The position numbers were made by a program, and so were the translations under genes. From assembly GCA_964409775.1 (NCBI GenBank), contig CAYPEI010000009.1:54700-118699 (forward strand): DNA of 64,000 nucleotides. The letters run 5' to 3'. The stretch is from JAHBXL01 sp964409775 (GTDB taxonomy: Bacteria; Planctomycetota; Phycisphaerae; Phycisphaerales; UBA1924). How positions within the stretch are numbered: position 1 is the first letter of the stretch; every line of letters begins with the position of its first letter. The notes beneath the pieces are model-generated. The model did no database searches and had not been told where the DNA came from. It worked only from the letters and a program-made list of their open reading frames with translations. Positions 32,827 to 42,303 of this stretch are shown here, piece after piece.

Positions 32827-35800
32827 TCAGCGTGCCGGGACCTCCTGGAAGAGCAGGATCCGGGGCTTCTGGCCCACGGAGACGACGTTGGACCGATCGA
32901 CGACCATGACGTAACGGCGGGCGATGCTGGGGATCATGGGGTCCGCCGGCGCGAGGTTCTCCACGTCCGACGGCAGATAGCCGTGGATGAGGAACCAGAC
33001 GCAGAAGACATCGGACCGCACCGTGATGCAGTTCAGGGCCGCGTTCGCGATGGCCAGTTGCTCGTCGTAGTCGTTGACCAACTTGTCGGCTTCGTAGGCG
33101 CCGGAGGATGGGTCCTTCCAGAGGGTCGACTCGAGGGAGGTTCGCGGCTGGGGAACGGGCGTGCCGCTGGGATCCGCGAACCGATCGATGCTGTTCTCGT
33201 ACAGACGCGTCGGGGTTGCGTTCGCCGGATCGTGGTTTCGAAGGGCGAGGATCTCGGCGGCGGATTTGAAGCCGGGTTGCTCACGGATCGCGGCGATGCG
33301 GGTCGCCTTGAATCGGCCGTCATAGGACGACGCATCGTTGTCGTTGTCGTCGCGGAAGTTGAGGATGCGGCGGGTGCCCGGGGTGCTCGTCGGACGCGTG
33401 GCGAGGGCCGTCTTGTCGCGGTACGCCACGACCGTCGACGCAATGTCCATCGTGGTCGTCGCGGGATCGTAAATGATGTCCTGCGGCATGGCTCCGGTGC
33501 GGGTCCAACTGTCGGGGTCGGTATCGGGCGCGAACAGCGGGATCATTCGGAGAACCGATGCGGGCGCGGTGTTGATGTTGATCAGGCCGGGGATGCGCGT
33601 TCGGGGGCCCCCGTTGGCCTGGGTCCTGGGCACGAGATTGCCGGCCGAGTTCTGCTTCCAGCGGTCGGTGGTATTGAATATGTCGACGATGTTGTACGCG
33701 AGCGGGACGCCGCGGCCCAGCGGCTCGTCCACATCGGGCTCGAACGTGCCGTTGGTGTTGAGATCGATGTACGGCGTGAAGTTATCGAGGACGAGATTGC
33801 CGCGGTCGAGGCGAGGGCGAGTCGTGCCTGCCGGGTCGGTGTGCCCGAGTCGATAGAGCGGGTCGAGCCGCGAGGTGGAGGGATTGATGGGGGGCGGCGA
33901 GTAGTAATCGCTGGCCAGGGCGAGCGCTTCGGAGAGCGTCATCCATCGCGCTTCGAGTTGCTCGGCTCGCGTCGGGAGGCCGGGGCCGCGGAGCGGGTCG
34001 TAACTGGGCCCGATGGCGAGCGGCAGGAGGAAGTCGCCCGCGCGAGAGAAGAGTTGAGGGTTGCGACGCCCGCCGGAAAGTTGGACCTGGACCGCCGCCT
34101 GCTGGTAGGTGCGGCCGGACTCGTTCAGCATGGGCGGGTTGCCGGTCTTGTCTTCGGCGCGGGCCTTGATGCGAGGGTTGATGGTCTCGGAGGTTCGCTG
34201 GGCAACGAGGAGGTCGTCCAGCGTCGACCGGCGCTCGGCCTGGCTGCCGCTGACATAGTCGGCGCGGTCGCCAAGGCGGCCCGAGGGGCCGTCCTGGGTG
34301 ACGTTACGCAGATTGGCCGAGGGTGGGTAGGAGTTATCGAGTTTGGCTTCGACCGTCCATGCCGGCATGGAGCCGCGCTGGTATCCCTCGCCTGTCGGCC
34401 TGCGGAACGCGGCCCACTTGGTGAGCGCGAAGGCGGTGTTGTCCTTGTCGTTGTTGCGGTCGGAATCGCGGTCGTTACCGGCCTCGGTCCCGGAGACCTT
34501 GTCGTCGGTGCTGCGGGCACGCGCCTCCGCGATGACGCCGGTTCCGACCGAGGGATCCTTGATGCGGTCGAGCAGGATGTCGCCGGCGGGGTCGGTCGGC
34601 GCGGTGCGGAAGACGCGCCACAGATTGGCCACCTTCCGCTGCTCGGTCGAAGTCGGCGGAGCGCCTATCGGGGCCTGCGCGTTCTCGCCCGGCGCGCCCG
34701 CGGGGATGCTGGTTTCGCCGAAGAAGTCCACGAACTCGGTCCCGCCGCCGCCGAACGCACCGCCCGCGTTGACGACGTTGCGGGTCTTGAGGTGCATCAT
34801 CGGGATGCGGACCGCGCCCATTCCGAACTGCTGCTCGGCCCAGCGGGTGATGAAGTCCGCCGGGATGTTCTGCGAAGGCTGGTTGATCGGGGTGTACTGC
34901 GCGGCACGCAGACGCGGGAAGATGTCGTTGGGGTTCTTGATGTTGAGGACGTAGAAGACCTTGGTCCCGTAGGCGGGGATGATCACGTCGTTGGTGCTGA
35001 TGGTTGCGCCGTTCGCACTTGTCTCGGCGAGGGCGAAGAAGCGGTTCGCGTACTCGATGTAGTAGTTGACCTCGCCGCCCGACGACAACTGGAGATCGTG
35101 ATCGAAGGGATTATTCAGTTGGAAGGCGAGGACTTCGAACAGGAAGTCCGCGTTGTTGGGAACCGCGTGGTCGTTGATGGTGACGGGCCCCAGGGTGGGC
35201 TCGGTCTGAGGCGGGATCGGCGGGATCTGGTTGAGCGTGTAGTCGTCGTCGGCCCCCTCGCCGGCGTGCCCGGGGTTGTACGGAGCATCGGCGAACATCG
35301 CGACCCAACCGACCTCGATGATGAAGGGCTGGGCCTCGATGCCGTAGATATTCAGCCGCGGCGAGCCGCCATGGAGATTCTCTCCAACCGCGGGGCGCAG
35401 ATTGTCGCGGACTGACAGCACGTTGGTGGACTCGAAATCGACGTTGGTCGGCGCGCCGGTGACGGCCTCGAGCGCAACCCGGGTCGGGGTGTTCCGGTCG
35501 TATCCGCCGCCGGCCGGGACATCGCTGTCGATCGCGTCGATGAGGTTGGCGACGAGATGGGCGGAGATGCGCTGGGCAAGTTCGGCGGATTCACCGTACG
35601 AGAGGCCGCGGGACTGCATCAGGCTGCGATTCCACGCGCCCGGGTAGCGAGTCTCGTCGGTGTAGGGCATCAGGGCGTTGACGTACAGATCGAACAGCGC
35701 CTGGATGTCGGTCGCGAGCGGGGCCGTGCCGGAACTTCGGTCGAGTTTGCTCAGGAGCGCGAGGGCGTCGGTCTTGAACTCGAGGGCACCGAGGAACCCG

Positions 35801-37566
35801 GCGCTGACGCCGGCGGCGGGGTTGTCGACAATCGGCCGGGCGCCGTTGTCGGTCGTGAGGAGGTGGCGGATATCCGCGAACGTGCTGAGCAGGGCGTTCC
35901 GGGTCACCTGTCCCGTGGATGAATCAGGGCGTCCCTGCATTTCGACGGCGCGCGGCCGGTTCTCTCGCAAGGGGCCGAACTGGGCCACTTCGCGGCCGCC
36001 GGTGGCACGCTCGAGCGGCGAGAGGTGATCGGAGTCATTCACGCCGTTGAAGGTCCGGAGTTCGATCTCGTCGGCGACGCCGAAGGGCGCGCGGTAGACG
36101 TAGGAGCCTCCGACTTCGCGGTTGCGGGCAGAGGCAGGATCGGCGCCGAACTCGGAGTAGAAGCGGGCACGCTGGGCGTCATTGAGCGGATTGGGGTTTA
36201 TCGTGTTTGGCGTGACCTGGCTCGCGTTGAACTGCAGTCGCGGATCGTTTGAGGGGGATGATCGTCGCGCATCACCCGGCAGAGCCTCGCCGGTGTTGAT
36301 GGAGTAGCGGATCGCCGCGTAGGCTGCGGAACCGATGTCGAGCGAGGCGGGATTGCCGGGCGGATCGGTGTATGCGGTGTAGTCGGCGACACCGGGTGCC
36401 TGGTGGAAGGCGTTGTAGCCGAACAGGCCGGCTCCGCCGCGGAACGTCCAGATGAGATCGCCCATGCCGAGGAATCGACGGAGGTCGATATCCGCGGGGG
36501 TGAGGCCGGCGGGATAGTGAACAAGATCGCCGGAGGCGTTGACGAGCGCCCGAGGCTCATACAGGAAATCGCCGGCGGTGTTGACGTTGATCAGGCCGGA
36601 GAGGTCGATGGCTCGGGCGGCGAAGAATAGCCTCGCCCGGCCCGCCTGCGGGAGGAGCCACTTGGGCAGATTCTGGTCAAACGCGTCGACCGGCATCGTC
36701 CACCGGGCATCGGCGAAACCGTCGCCATCGGTATCGGCCCATTGGTTGTTGACGTGGGCGGGGTCATCCGGGCGCAGGTCGTCGAACATCGGGCGGAACG
36801 CGCGGAACTGATTGTTGGAGAAATCCGCCGCGTATTCGTAGTTCGGATCGACCGGGGCGCCATTGATCAGGTTGTCGTTTGTGGGATTGTCGTTTGCATC
36901 GAGGAGGTTGAGGCGGGAACTCATCCGCCACGGGGCTCCGGCCGAGAACCCGGGGAGCGCGTTGAAGTTGCCCCGCAGATTGACGAGGTTGACGAACCGG
37001 CCGTCGGGCGCGAAGTTCGAGATCGCCGGCCAAGATCGCCAATCATCCAGTTGGGTCATCGCAAAGGTCGTCGGCGGGGGCGGGGACCCGGGCGGCATGA
37101 GCCTTGCCGGCTCGGTCGAGGCGAGCCAGGGATCGGAAGGGCGACGCAGGTCGATCCCGGTGCCGGTCCATGCACCCTGGTAACTGCCGGTCGGGGTGAA
37201 TCGCGTCGCACCATCGGCGAGCGCAGCGGGCGCGGAGGCCAGAGCGTCGCTGGTCCCGGGGTAGTCCATCGCCTCGCGACGAAGAACCCACGTGTTATCG
37301 CCGCGTCGCTCGGCATAGGTGGAGCACACGTCGTCGGCGATGACTTGCGCGAGATAGTCCTTGAAGAAGGCGGCCTGATCGTCGATGCGGCTTTCCCGCA
37401 CGAGCGCGGCGCTGGAGGCGCGATCGGCCCGGCCGAGGGTGGTATACGCGACCGCGATGATCGCCATGAGCGCGAGGACGGCCACGACCATCAGCAGCAC
37501 GGACCCTCGCGATGCGGCATGCGTGCGGTGACTCGGTGAGGCTCGGTGTAGAGATGAATCGAACAT
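32827..37566 (-). CDS. giant GspK-like minor pseudopilin
   Basis: A 1,579-residue protein with the N-terminus of a K-type pseudopilin: leader ending in SRG, then SVLLMVVAVLALMAIIAVAY, lacking the Glu5 of other pseudopilins as GspK does. Two copies of the helix-hairpin-helix-like motif typical of GspK are present, GLINVNTAG at about 323-331 and GLININTAP at about 1323-1331, about 1,000 residues apart. Normal GspK is about 300-330 residues; the extra length is mostly Asn/Asp/Pro-rich globular-looking sequence of no recognised domain. A DTDGDGFADARW segment near 285 looks like a calcium loop. It is the last of nine minus-strand genes, 54 bases after the J-like gene. Confidence 0.82.
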   Translation of the reverse strand: MFDSSLHRASPSHRTHAASRGSVLLMVVAVLALMAIIAVAYTTLGRADRASSAALVRESRIDDQAAFFKDYLAQVIADDVCSTYAERRGDNTWVLRREAMDYPGTSDALASAPAALADGATRFTPTGSYQGAWTGTGIDLRRPSDPWLASTEPARLMPPGSPPPPTTFAMTQLDDWRSWPAISNFAPDGRFVNLVNLRGNFNALPGFSAGAPWRMSSRLNLLDANDNPTNDNLINGAPVDPNYEYAADFSNNQFRAFRPMFDDLRPDDPAHVNNQWADTDGDGFADARWTMPVDAFDQNLPKWLLPQAGRARLFFAARAIDLSGLINVNTAGDFLYEPRALVNASGDLVHYPAGLTPADIDLRRFLGMGDLIWTFRGGAGLFGYNAFHQAPGVADYTAYTDPPGNPASLDIGSAAYAAIRYSINTGEALPGDARRSSPSNDPRLQFNASQVTPNTINPNPLNDAQRARFYSEFGADPASARNREVGGSYVYRAPFGVADEIELRTFNGVNDSDHLSPLERATGGREVAQFGPLRENRPRAVEMQGRPDSSTGQVTRNALLSTFADIRHLLTTDNGARPIVDNPAAGVSAGFLGALEFKTDALALLSKLDRSSGTAPLATDIQALFDLYVNALMPYTDETRYPGAWNRSLMQSRGLSYGESAELAQRISAHLVANLIDAIDSDVPAGGGYDRNTPTRVALEAVTGAPTNVDFESTNVLSVRDNLRPAVGENLHGGSPRLNIYGIEAQPFIIEVGWVAMFADAPYNPGHAGEGADDDYTLNQIPPIPPQTEPTLGPVTINDHAVPNNADFLFEVLAFQLNNPFDHDLQLSSGGEVNYYIEYANRFFALAETSANGATISTNDVIIPAYGTKVFYVLNIKNPNDIFPRLRAAQYTPINQPSQNIPADFITRWAEQQFGMGAVRIPMMHLKTRNVVNAGGAFGGGGTEFVDFFGETSIPAGAPGENAQAPIGAPPTSTEQRKVANLWRVFRTAPTDPAGDILLDRIKDPSVGTGVIAEARARSTDDKVSGTEAGNDRDSDRNNDKDNTAFALTKWAAFRRPTGEGYQRGSMPAWTVEAKLDNSYPPSANLRNVTQDGPSGRLGDRADYVSGSQAERRSTLDDLLVAQRTSETINPRIKARAEDKTGNPPMLNESGRTYQQAAVQVQLSGGRRNPQLFSRAGDFLLPLAIGPSYDPLRGPGLPTRAEQLEARWMTLSEALALASDYYSPPPINPSTSRLDPLYRLGHTDPAGTTRPRLDRGNLVLDNFTPYIDLNTNGTFEPDVDEPLGRGVPLAYNIVDIFNTTDRWKQNSAGNLVPRTQANGGPRTRIPGLININTAPASVLRMIPLFAPDTDPDSWTRTGAMPQDIIYDPATTTMDIASTVVAYRDKTALATRPTSTPGTRRILNFRDDNDNDASSYDGRFKATRIAAIREQPGFKSAAEILALRNHDPANATPTRLYENSIDRFADPSGTPVPQPRTSLESTLWKDPSSGAYEADKLVNDYDEQLAIANAALNCITVRSDVFCVWFLIHGYLPSDVENLAPADPMIPSIARRYVMVVDRSNVVSVGQKPRILLFQEVPAR

Positions 37567-37620
37567 GTCGTGCTCCTTCCCGTTCGCGGCGTGGGCCGCC
37601 GCGACATGGGCGGGCGAGGC

Positions 37621-39294
37621 TCAGAAACGATCGAGCTTGGCTTCCGGGACTTCGATGATGAACTGGAAGGTCTGCTCGCGCAGCCTGTCGGAGGGGTCCA
37701 CGAGGCTGATGGTGATCCGCAGCAGTTTGGGCCAGGCCCAGGGCACCGTCGCAGGGAAGCGCTGCTGGGGGTCGGTCTCGTACGCCGCGACCTCGGGATA
37801 GGTGGGGTCGAGGTAGCCGAAGCAGGAATAGAACGGGGCGTATGGCGGGGGGAACGAGGCGGGGGTCGAGATGGGCGGGAAGTGGACGAGCGCCGGGTTG
37901 ACGGGACGAACCAGCGTTTGCCCGTTGCGCATCGGGATCGAGATCGCGTAGGTGTCCGAAGCGTTCACGCGGTTGTACGGGGCGGCAACGATGGGCGAAC
38001 CGGCGGCCAGCGGATCGGCGCTGCGGGTGAGGCCGTACCACTTCAACTCGCCGTAGCCGGGATTGCCGGTGTTGGCCTCGAGTTTGCCGAACGACCACTC
38101 GACGATGAACTCCGTGCAGCGGGGAACGAAGTTTGAAGCCGCGAGCATCATCTGATCGGCACGGCGCCAGGGCTCGTTGACGGGCCAGGGCGTACCACCG
38201 TTGACCGTGCCCATGAGGTTTGGCGGAGCGAGTTCCGCGCGCATCCGACGGTCGGGCAACAGACTGAACGGATCTGGCCGGCCGGCGGGCAGGGCGCCAA
38301 TCATCCAACGCTTCATGTTGGACGTGACGATGCCGTGGGCGTTGGTGACCGTCATCGGGCTTGCATCGCGCTGGAACGCGAACGGGTTTCCGACGCCGTC
38401 GAAGGACACATCCGCGTCAGGGTTCCACGGCGAAGTCGTGGTCGGATACTGCTGTGCATCGAGCACGATCTGGCGGATCTCGCCGAGATTGGTCGTCGCG
38501 AGATCGATGATCCCGCTTGAGAACATGGGCCAGGTGTTGCCCTCACCGTCGCGCACCAGTTCGTTGTCGCCCGGGATGATCGCCGGACCGGTCTGGGCGA
38601 GAATCCGGAAGAGGCTGCACGCGGCGGGCTGGAGCCCGACCTGCACGTCGTTGTCGGGAGTTTCGGCGACCGTAACGCCCGCGACGGTGCCGGCGAGCGG
38701 CGACTGGCTGGTCGCCACCGGATCGGCGAGGGTGGTGACATGTCGCTGGAGGATCCAGTCTGCGGCGTACTGGTTCGGGCCGCCGGACTCCCCGAAGGAG
38801 GATTGCGTCGTCGTCGCGGCACCGTGCTGGTCGAGCGAGGGCGGGGCATCGGGCGGATCGTTCCGCAGACCGTGGCCGTAGTAGATCCGCGCGGCGGTGC
38901 CTGTCGGGACCCGCGCCGGGTGGATGGGATCGCGGAGGGTCGAGAAACTCCCGGTCGTGAAGAACATCAACTCGTCGACGCGGCGCGGACGGGCATAGGC
39001 ATTCTGCTGAGACGGATCGAGCAGCACATTGACGACGTTCGTGCCGTCGGCGGTGACGCGGTTGCGGATGACCATGAACCCGTCCCGGGTCATGTTCGCC
39101 ACATCGTCGCGGAGTTGCCGCTCGATCAGGGCTGCGTACTCGTTGAAGTTGCTCAGCCGGCGGCCGGCGCGGACGGTCTCGCCCGTGGAACTGAAGACCT
39201 TGGCAAGGCCGATGGCGATCAGCGAAACGGCGCCGACGGCGATGAGCACCTCGACAAGCGTGAAGCCGGAGGCGGCGATCCGTGGGCGTTTCAT
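37621..39294 (-). CDS. GspJ/PilW-like prepilin-type protein
   Basis: A 557-residue protein with a type IV prepilin N-terminus: short leader ending AASG, then FTLVEVLIAVGAVSLIAIGL with Glu5 of the mature form. The length far exceeds standard GspJ (about 200). The remaining sequence is largely beta/loop-like with many Asn, Pro and Thr and no known domain. Its place between the I-like and K-like genes, as in type II secretion operons (G-H-I-J-K), supports the J assignment. Its start overlaps the upstream stop by four bases (ATGA). Confidence 0.8.
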   Translation of the reverse strand: MKRPRIAASGFTLVEVLIAVGAVSLIAIGLAKVFSSTGETVRAGRRLSNFNEYAALIERQLRDDVANMTRDGFMVIRNRVTADGTNVVNVLLDPSQQNAYARPRRVDELMFFTTGSFSTLRDPIHPARVPTGTAARIYYGHGLRNDPPDAPPSLDQHGAATTTQSSFGESGGPNQYAADWILQRHVTTLADPVATSQSPLAGTVAGVTVAETPDNDVQVGLQPAACSLFRILAQTGPAIIPGDNELVRDGEGNTWPMFSSGIIDLATTNLGEIRQIVLDAQQYPTTTSPWNPDADVSFDGVGNPFAFQRDASPMTVTNAHGIVTSNMKRWMIGALPAGRPDPFSLLPDRRMRAELAPPNLMGTVNGGTPWPVNEPWRRADQMMLAASNFVPRCTEFIVEWSFGKLEANTGNPGYGELKWYGLTRSADPLAAGSPIVAAPYNRVNASDTYAISIPMRNGQTLVRPVNPALVHFPPISTPASFPPPYAPFYSCFGYLDPTYPEVAAYETDPQQRFPATVPWAWPKLLRITISLVDPSDRLREQTFQFIIEVPEAKLDRF

Positions 39295-40328
39295 GGCAGC
39301 ACCTCCATCACCGCGACGGCCGCGGGAACCTGCGGCGTGAAGACGAAGGACACCACGCGCGGACGAGTCACGGGCCCGGCCTCTGTCAGTGGACTGGCGA
39401 TCGGTGGGTTGATCCGGAGGCGGGAGCGGCTGATGGTCGCGGGGTCCTGCTCGATTGCCTCGACGGTGTAGACGTTGCCGAGGTTGTCGACGAGCCGCTG
39501 ATTCGGCTGAGCCATGAGGCCGCCCTTGCCGTTGGCCTGCCTGATATCGACGCCGACGACGTACTTGCCGTCGCCCGGGATGATGTCGAAGTCGGTGCCG
39601 CGATCGGCGGTGACGGGGGTGGAATACCGGAGACCGCCGGAGCCGTCGGTGCCATCGAGCGTCGGAAGGAATGTGCTCCCGTTCTGCCTGCCGACCGGGA
39701 GGCGCCGCTCGCCGGCGGAAATGCCGTCGCCGATGAGCACCTGCCGCAGCGTTCGCCCGGGGCCGACACGGATGCGAGGATCGATCCGCCGCACAAAGAT
39801 GACCGCCTGGAGGGGATCGGTCAACGAACTGTTGCCCGCGACGAAGTCCGACACGCGGTGAACGGCGATGTCCCAGACGAACTGGGGCCGGCCCTTGTCG
39901 CCGCCATCGGAGGGATGGAGGCGAACGGCCAGGGGGAGGCGGATCGCCGAAGTGGAGTTCCTGTCGCCGAACTCGGCGGCGCCGTCGGCGTCGACGTCAG
40001 CCACGTACCACTGGCCGTACTGATACGGGTTCTTGTCCAGTTCGGCGGTGCCGTTGGACTGACGCCAGCGCCAGTTGCTCCACACGTCGCGGTTGGGCGG
40101 GCCGGAGGTCGGGAGCAGCGCGTTGAGGTCCATCTGGGCGAGCATCGCGCGGGTGTTGTTGGCGACGAGCACGCCCTGGATGTTCTCCGAGGCGATGCGC
40201 TGCTCGCGCAGGACCACCGGGAAGAGCGCGCCAAGGCCCAGCAGCCCGAGGGCCAGTATCAGCACCGAGATGAGGATCTCGATCAGCGAGAAGCCGGAAC
40301 GGGATCGGTCGGAAGAGGCATACATCAC
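39291..40328 (-). CDS. GspI/PilV-like prepilin-type protein
   Basis: A 345-residue prepilin-type protein. The leader ends SRSG and the mature part begins FSLIEILISVLILALGLLGLGALF, with Glu5 and the long glycine-containing hydrophobic helix of PilV/GspI proteins. The rest is mostly extended, polar sequence of no recognised domain. Usual GspI is about 120 residues. The ATG at 40328 overlaps the previous stop; a second ATG follows directly. Transcribed with its neighbours and probably incorporated near the pseudopilus tip. Confidence 0.8.
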   Translation of the reverse strand: MMYASSDRSRSGFSLIEILISVLILALGLLGLGALFPVVLREQRIASENIQGVLVANNTRAMLAQMDLNALLPTSGPPNRDVWSNWRWRQSNGTAELDKNPYQYGQWYVADVDADGAAEFGDRNSTSAIRLPLAVRLHPSDGGDKGRPQFVWDIAVHRVSDFVAGNSSLTDPLQAVIFVRRIDPRIRVGPGRTLRQVLIGDGISAGERRLPVGRQNGSTFLPTLDGTDGSGGLRYSTPVTADRGTDFDIIPGDGKYVVGVDIRQANGKGGLMAQPNQRLVDNLGNVYTVEAIEQDPATISRSRLRINPPIASPLTEAGPVTRPRVVSFVFTPQVPAAVAVMEVLP

Positions 40329-41458
40329 TGCACCTCCACGGTCTGAAGCGCGCCGGTGTAGCGATCGATGGTGAAGATCCGGGCTTCGGGTGCATCAAGA
40401 ACCTGGCCGCTGCCGGAGACGGTCTCGTACGAGCCGTTGAGATTGGTGTCGCCGCTGATCCAGCGGTTGATGTCGCGGGTGAAGTTGGCCAAGTCGGCAC
40501 GGGCGACCAGTTCCGGCGAGACCGAGGTCCCCGGGACAAACGGCTGGTAGATGCAGTCGGTCGTGCGGTCGACGCGGACACCTAATGCCGCGGCGAGTTT
40601 GGCTTCTTCATAGAGCGCGACCTGGCTCACCGGCTTGGCAAGGATGACATCGCTGCACTCCCAGCCGAGCAGGCTGCGTCGATCGTCTTCGGAGAGGACG
40701 GCCGGGCCCGAGCCACCCAAGGGGGCATTCAGGATGCGAAGGACGAAGCGGCTGATGTCGTCTGCCCGATCGGCGCGATAGGCGTTGAAAACGCCGCTGT
40801 TCCGCCAGGAGGCGCTCGGGCCGGGCGCGATCACCAGGCAGGTGTCGGAGGCGCCGAGTTTCATGATGCCGGTCCCGGCCTGGAAACGGACCATGAAGGT
40901 CTGGCGGTTCTTGCCGTCATCCTCGACGTTGGTGTTGTAGAAGCCGGTCTCCGGGAAGACCCAGTTCCCCTGGGTCGAGTTCATGGGGCGGCGGCCGGGG
41001 TAGGTCTCGTACCACTCGGTGGACGGATCGGCGGTGGAGTCGCTTGATCCGTTGGAGGTGGCGTTGGGCGGCGCATAGCCGCGGACCATCCAGCCCTTGG
41101 GCAGTTGCACAGGCTCGTTGACACCGCTGGGTGCGAACACGTCGCGGCGGACGACGTTGCCGGCGCCATCTTCATCGTTGAGAGCCCCCACCTTCACGTA
41201 GACGCCCATCGTCAGACGTCCGCCCGGCTGGAAGAAGAACACCACCGCGCTGTCCTGATCGCCCGTGGACCGGAGCGCTGCATCCTTGCCGGCACGGAGA
41301 CCGGCGCGGAGCGCTCCGTCGGCCATCGCGGCCTCGGAACTGTTGAGCATCGACTGGAAACTCGGCACCGCGATGAGCAGGAGCGCCGTGATGATGATGA
41401 TCACCACGAGCATCTCGACGAGCGTGAACGCGGCGGAGCGGAACCGGTGGAGAGTCAT
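40325..41458 (-). CDS. GspH-like prepilin-type protein
   Basis: A 377-residue prepilin-type protein. The leader is MTLHRFRSAA and the mature part begins FTLVEMLVVIIIITALLLIAVPSF with Glu5. The residue before the cleavage site is Ala, not the almost invariant Gly, so processing may be slower. The segment SSEAAMADGALRAGLRAGKDAALRS after the helix matches the GspH pattern. It carries a long variable C-terminal part. Start and stop are both four-base overlaps with its neighbours. Confidence 0.8.
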   Translation of the reverse strand: MTLHRFRSAAFTLVEMLVVIIIITALLLIAVPSFQSMLNSSEAAMADGALRAGLRAGKDAALRSTGDQDSAVVFFFQPGGRLTMGVYVKVGALNDEDGAGNVVRRDVFAPSGVNEPVQLPKGWMVRGYAPPNATSNGSSDSTADPSTEWYETYPGRRPMNSTQGNWVFPETGFYNTNVEDDGKNRQTFMVRFQAGTGIMKLGASDTCLVIAPGPSASWRNSGVFNAYRADRADDISRFVLRILNAPLGGSGPAVLSEDDRRSLLGWECSDVILAKPVSQVALYEEAKLAAALGVRVDRTTDCIYQPFVPGTSVSPELVARADLANFTRDINRWISGDTNLNGSYETVSGSGQVLDAPEARIFTIDRYTGALQTVEVQ

Positions 41459-42303
41459 CGTCCCACCTCCACGATGTTGTCCTTGACGGTCGAGTCCAGC
41501 GCGGCGGCGTCGACGGCGCTCCCCGCCACGCCCGCGGTCGGCAGAGGGCGGCGATTGTCGGTCAACTGGTCCGGCCCGAGGCTCACGACCGCAAACTCCG
41601 CATCACGGAGTTGCGGGTTGGTGAGCGGATCGCCGACGGTCCGCGGCACGAGGAACTGGGAGACCTGGCCACCGGAGGCAAACTGGGACTTCCAGCGGTA
41701 GTAGCGGATCGGCTGTCCCCAGCGATCGGTGAGCGCGATGCGTGCTTCCTCGGAACTGGTCGCCGGGTAACGCCCGAAGATGTTCTTGCTGCTCGCACGC
41801 GACGGGTCGAACAGCGGGTCGTATTGCTTGCCCTTTCGCCGGAAGAGCCCTTCGGTATCGGGGTTGCGATTGGGCGCGGTGAGTTTGCTGCCCGGGCCGC
41901 CGTCGAGGGGGCCGTCGGCATCGGTCTGGTTCAGCGCGCCCATGAGGTACCACTGGAGGCAGTAGATGCTGTAGCGGGGCTCGTCGAAGTCGATCTCGGA
42001 GCGGAGGAACGCGTCGCTCCGGACGACGGGCCTGCCGGCGCCGTTGAGGACGTTGCCGGTGGTGTTGCCGTTTGCGTCCAGTTGGTCGTCGATGAGCGGC
42101 GGGAGGAACCCGAAGTCGTCCTTGAACTTCTCGACGGCCATCTTCAGAGAAGCGACGACGCGCCGCTCGGCCTCGATTCGCGCGGTTCCGACGGCCTTTC
42201 TCGCCGCCAGGAGCAGGATGCCGGCGAGCATCGCGATGATGACCACGGTCACCGTGGCCTCGATGATCGTGAAACCGCGCCGGCTGCGGGAGGAGTGGTT
42301 CAC
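41455..42303 (-). CDS. GspG-like (major-type) pseudopilin
   Basis: A 282-residue prepilin-type protein with leader ending SRRG, mature start FTIIEATVTVVIIAMLAGILLLAA and Glu5. The sequence TARIEAERRVVASLKMAVEKFKDDFGFLP that follows the helix is the hallmark of GspG (LKMALEAYKLDTGRYP-type segment). A classical GspG is about 140 residues; here the globular part is twice as long, with a calcium-loop-like DAN stretch (QLDANGNTTGN). Its start overlaps the gspF stop. It is probably the main subunit of the pseudopilus. Confidence 0.82.
   Translation of the reverse strand: MNHSSRSRRGFTIIEATVTVVIIAMLAGILLLAARKAVGTARIEAERRVVASLKMAVEKFKDDFGFLPPLIDDQLDANGNTTGNVLNGAGRPVVRSDAFLRSEIDFDEPRYSIYCLQWYLMGALNQTDADGPLDGGPGSKLTAPNRNPDTEGLFRRKGKQYDPLFDPSRASSKNIFGRYPATSSEEARIALTDRWGQPIRYYRWKSQFASGGQVSQFLVPRTVGDPLTNPQLRDAEFAVVSLGPDQLTDNRRPLPTAGVAGSAVDAAALDSTVKDNIVEVGR

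Noticed and set aside
32764..35415. 883-codon open frame on the plus strand opposite the giant GspK-like gene
   Set aside because: It is antisense to a clearly coding, prepilin-type protein, has no recognisable domain, and long antisense frames are expected in DNA this rich in G and C.
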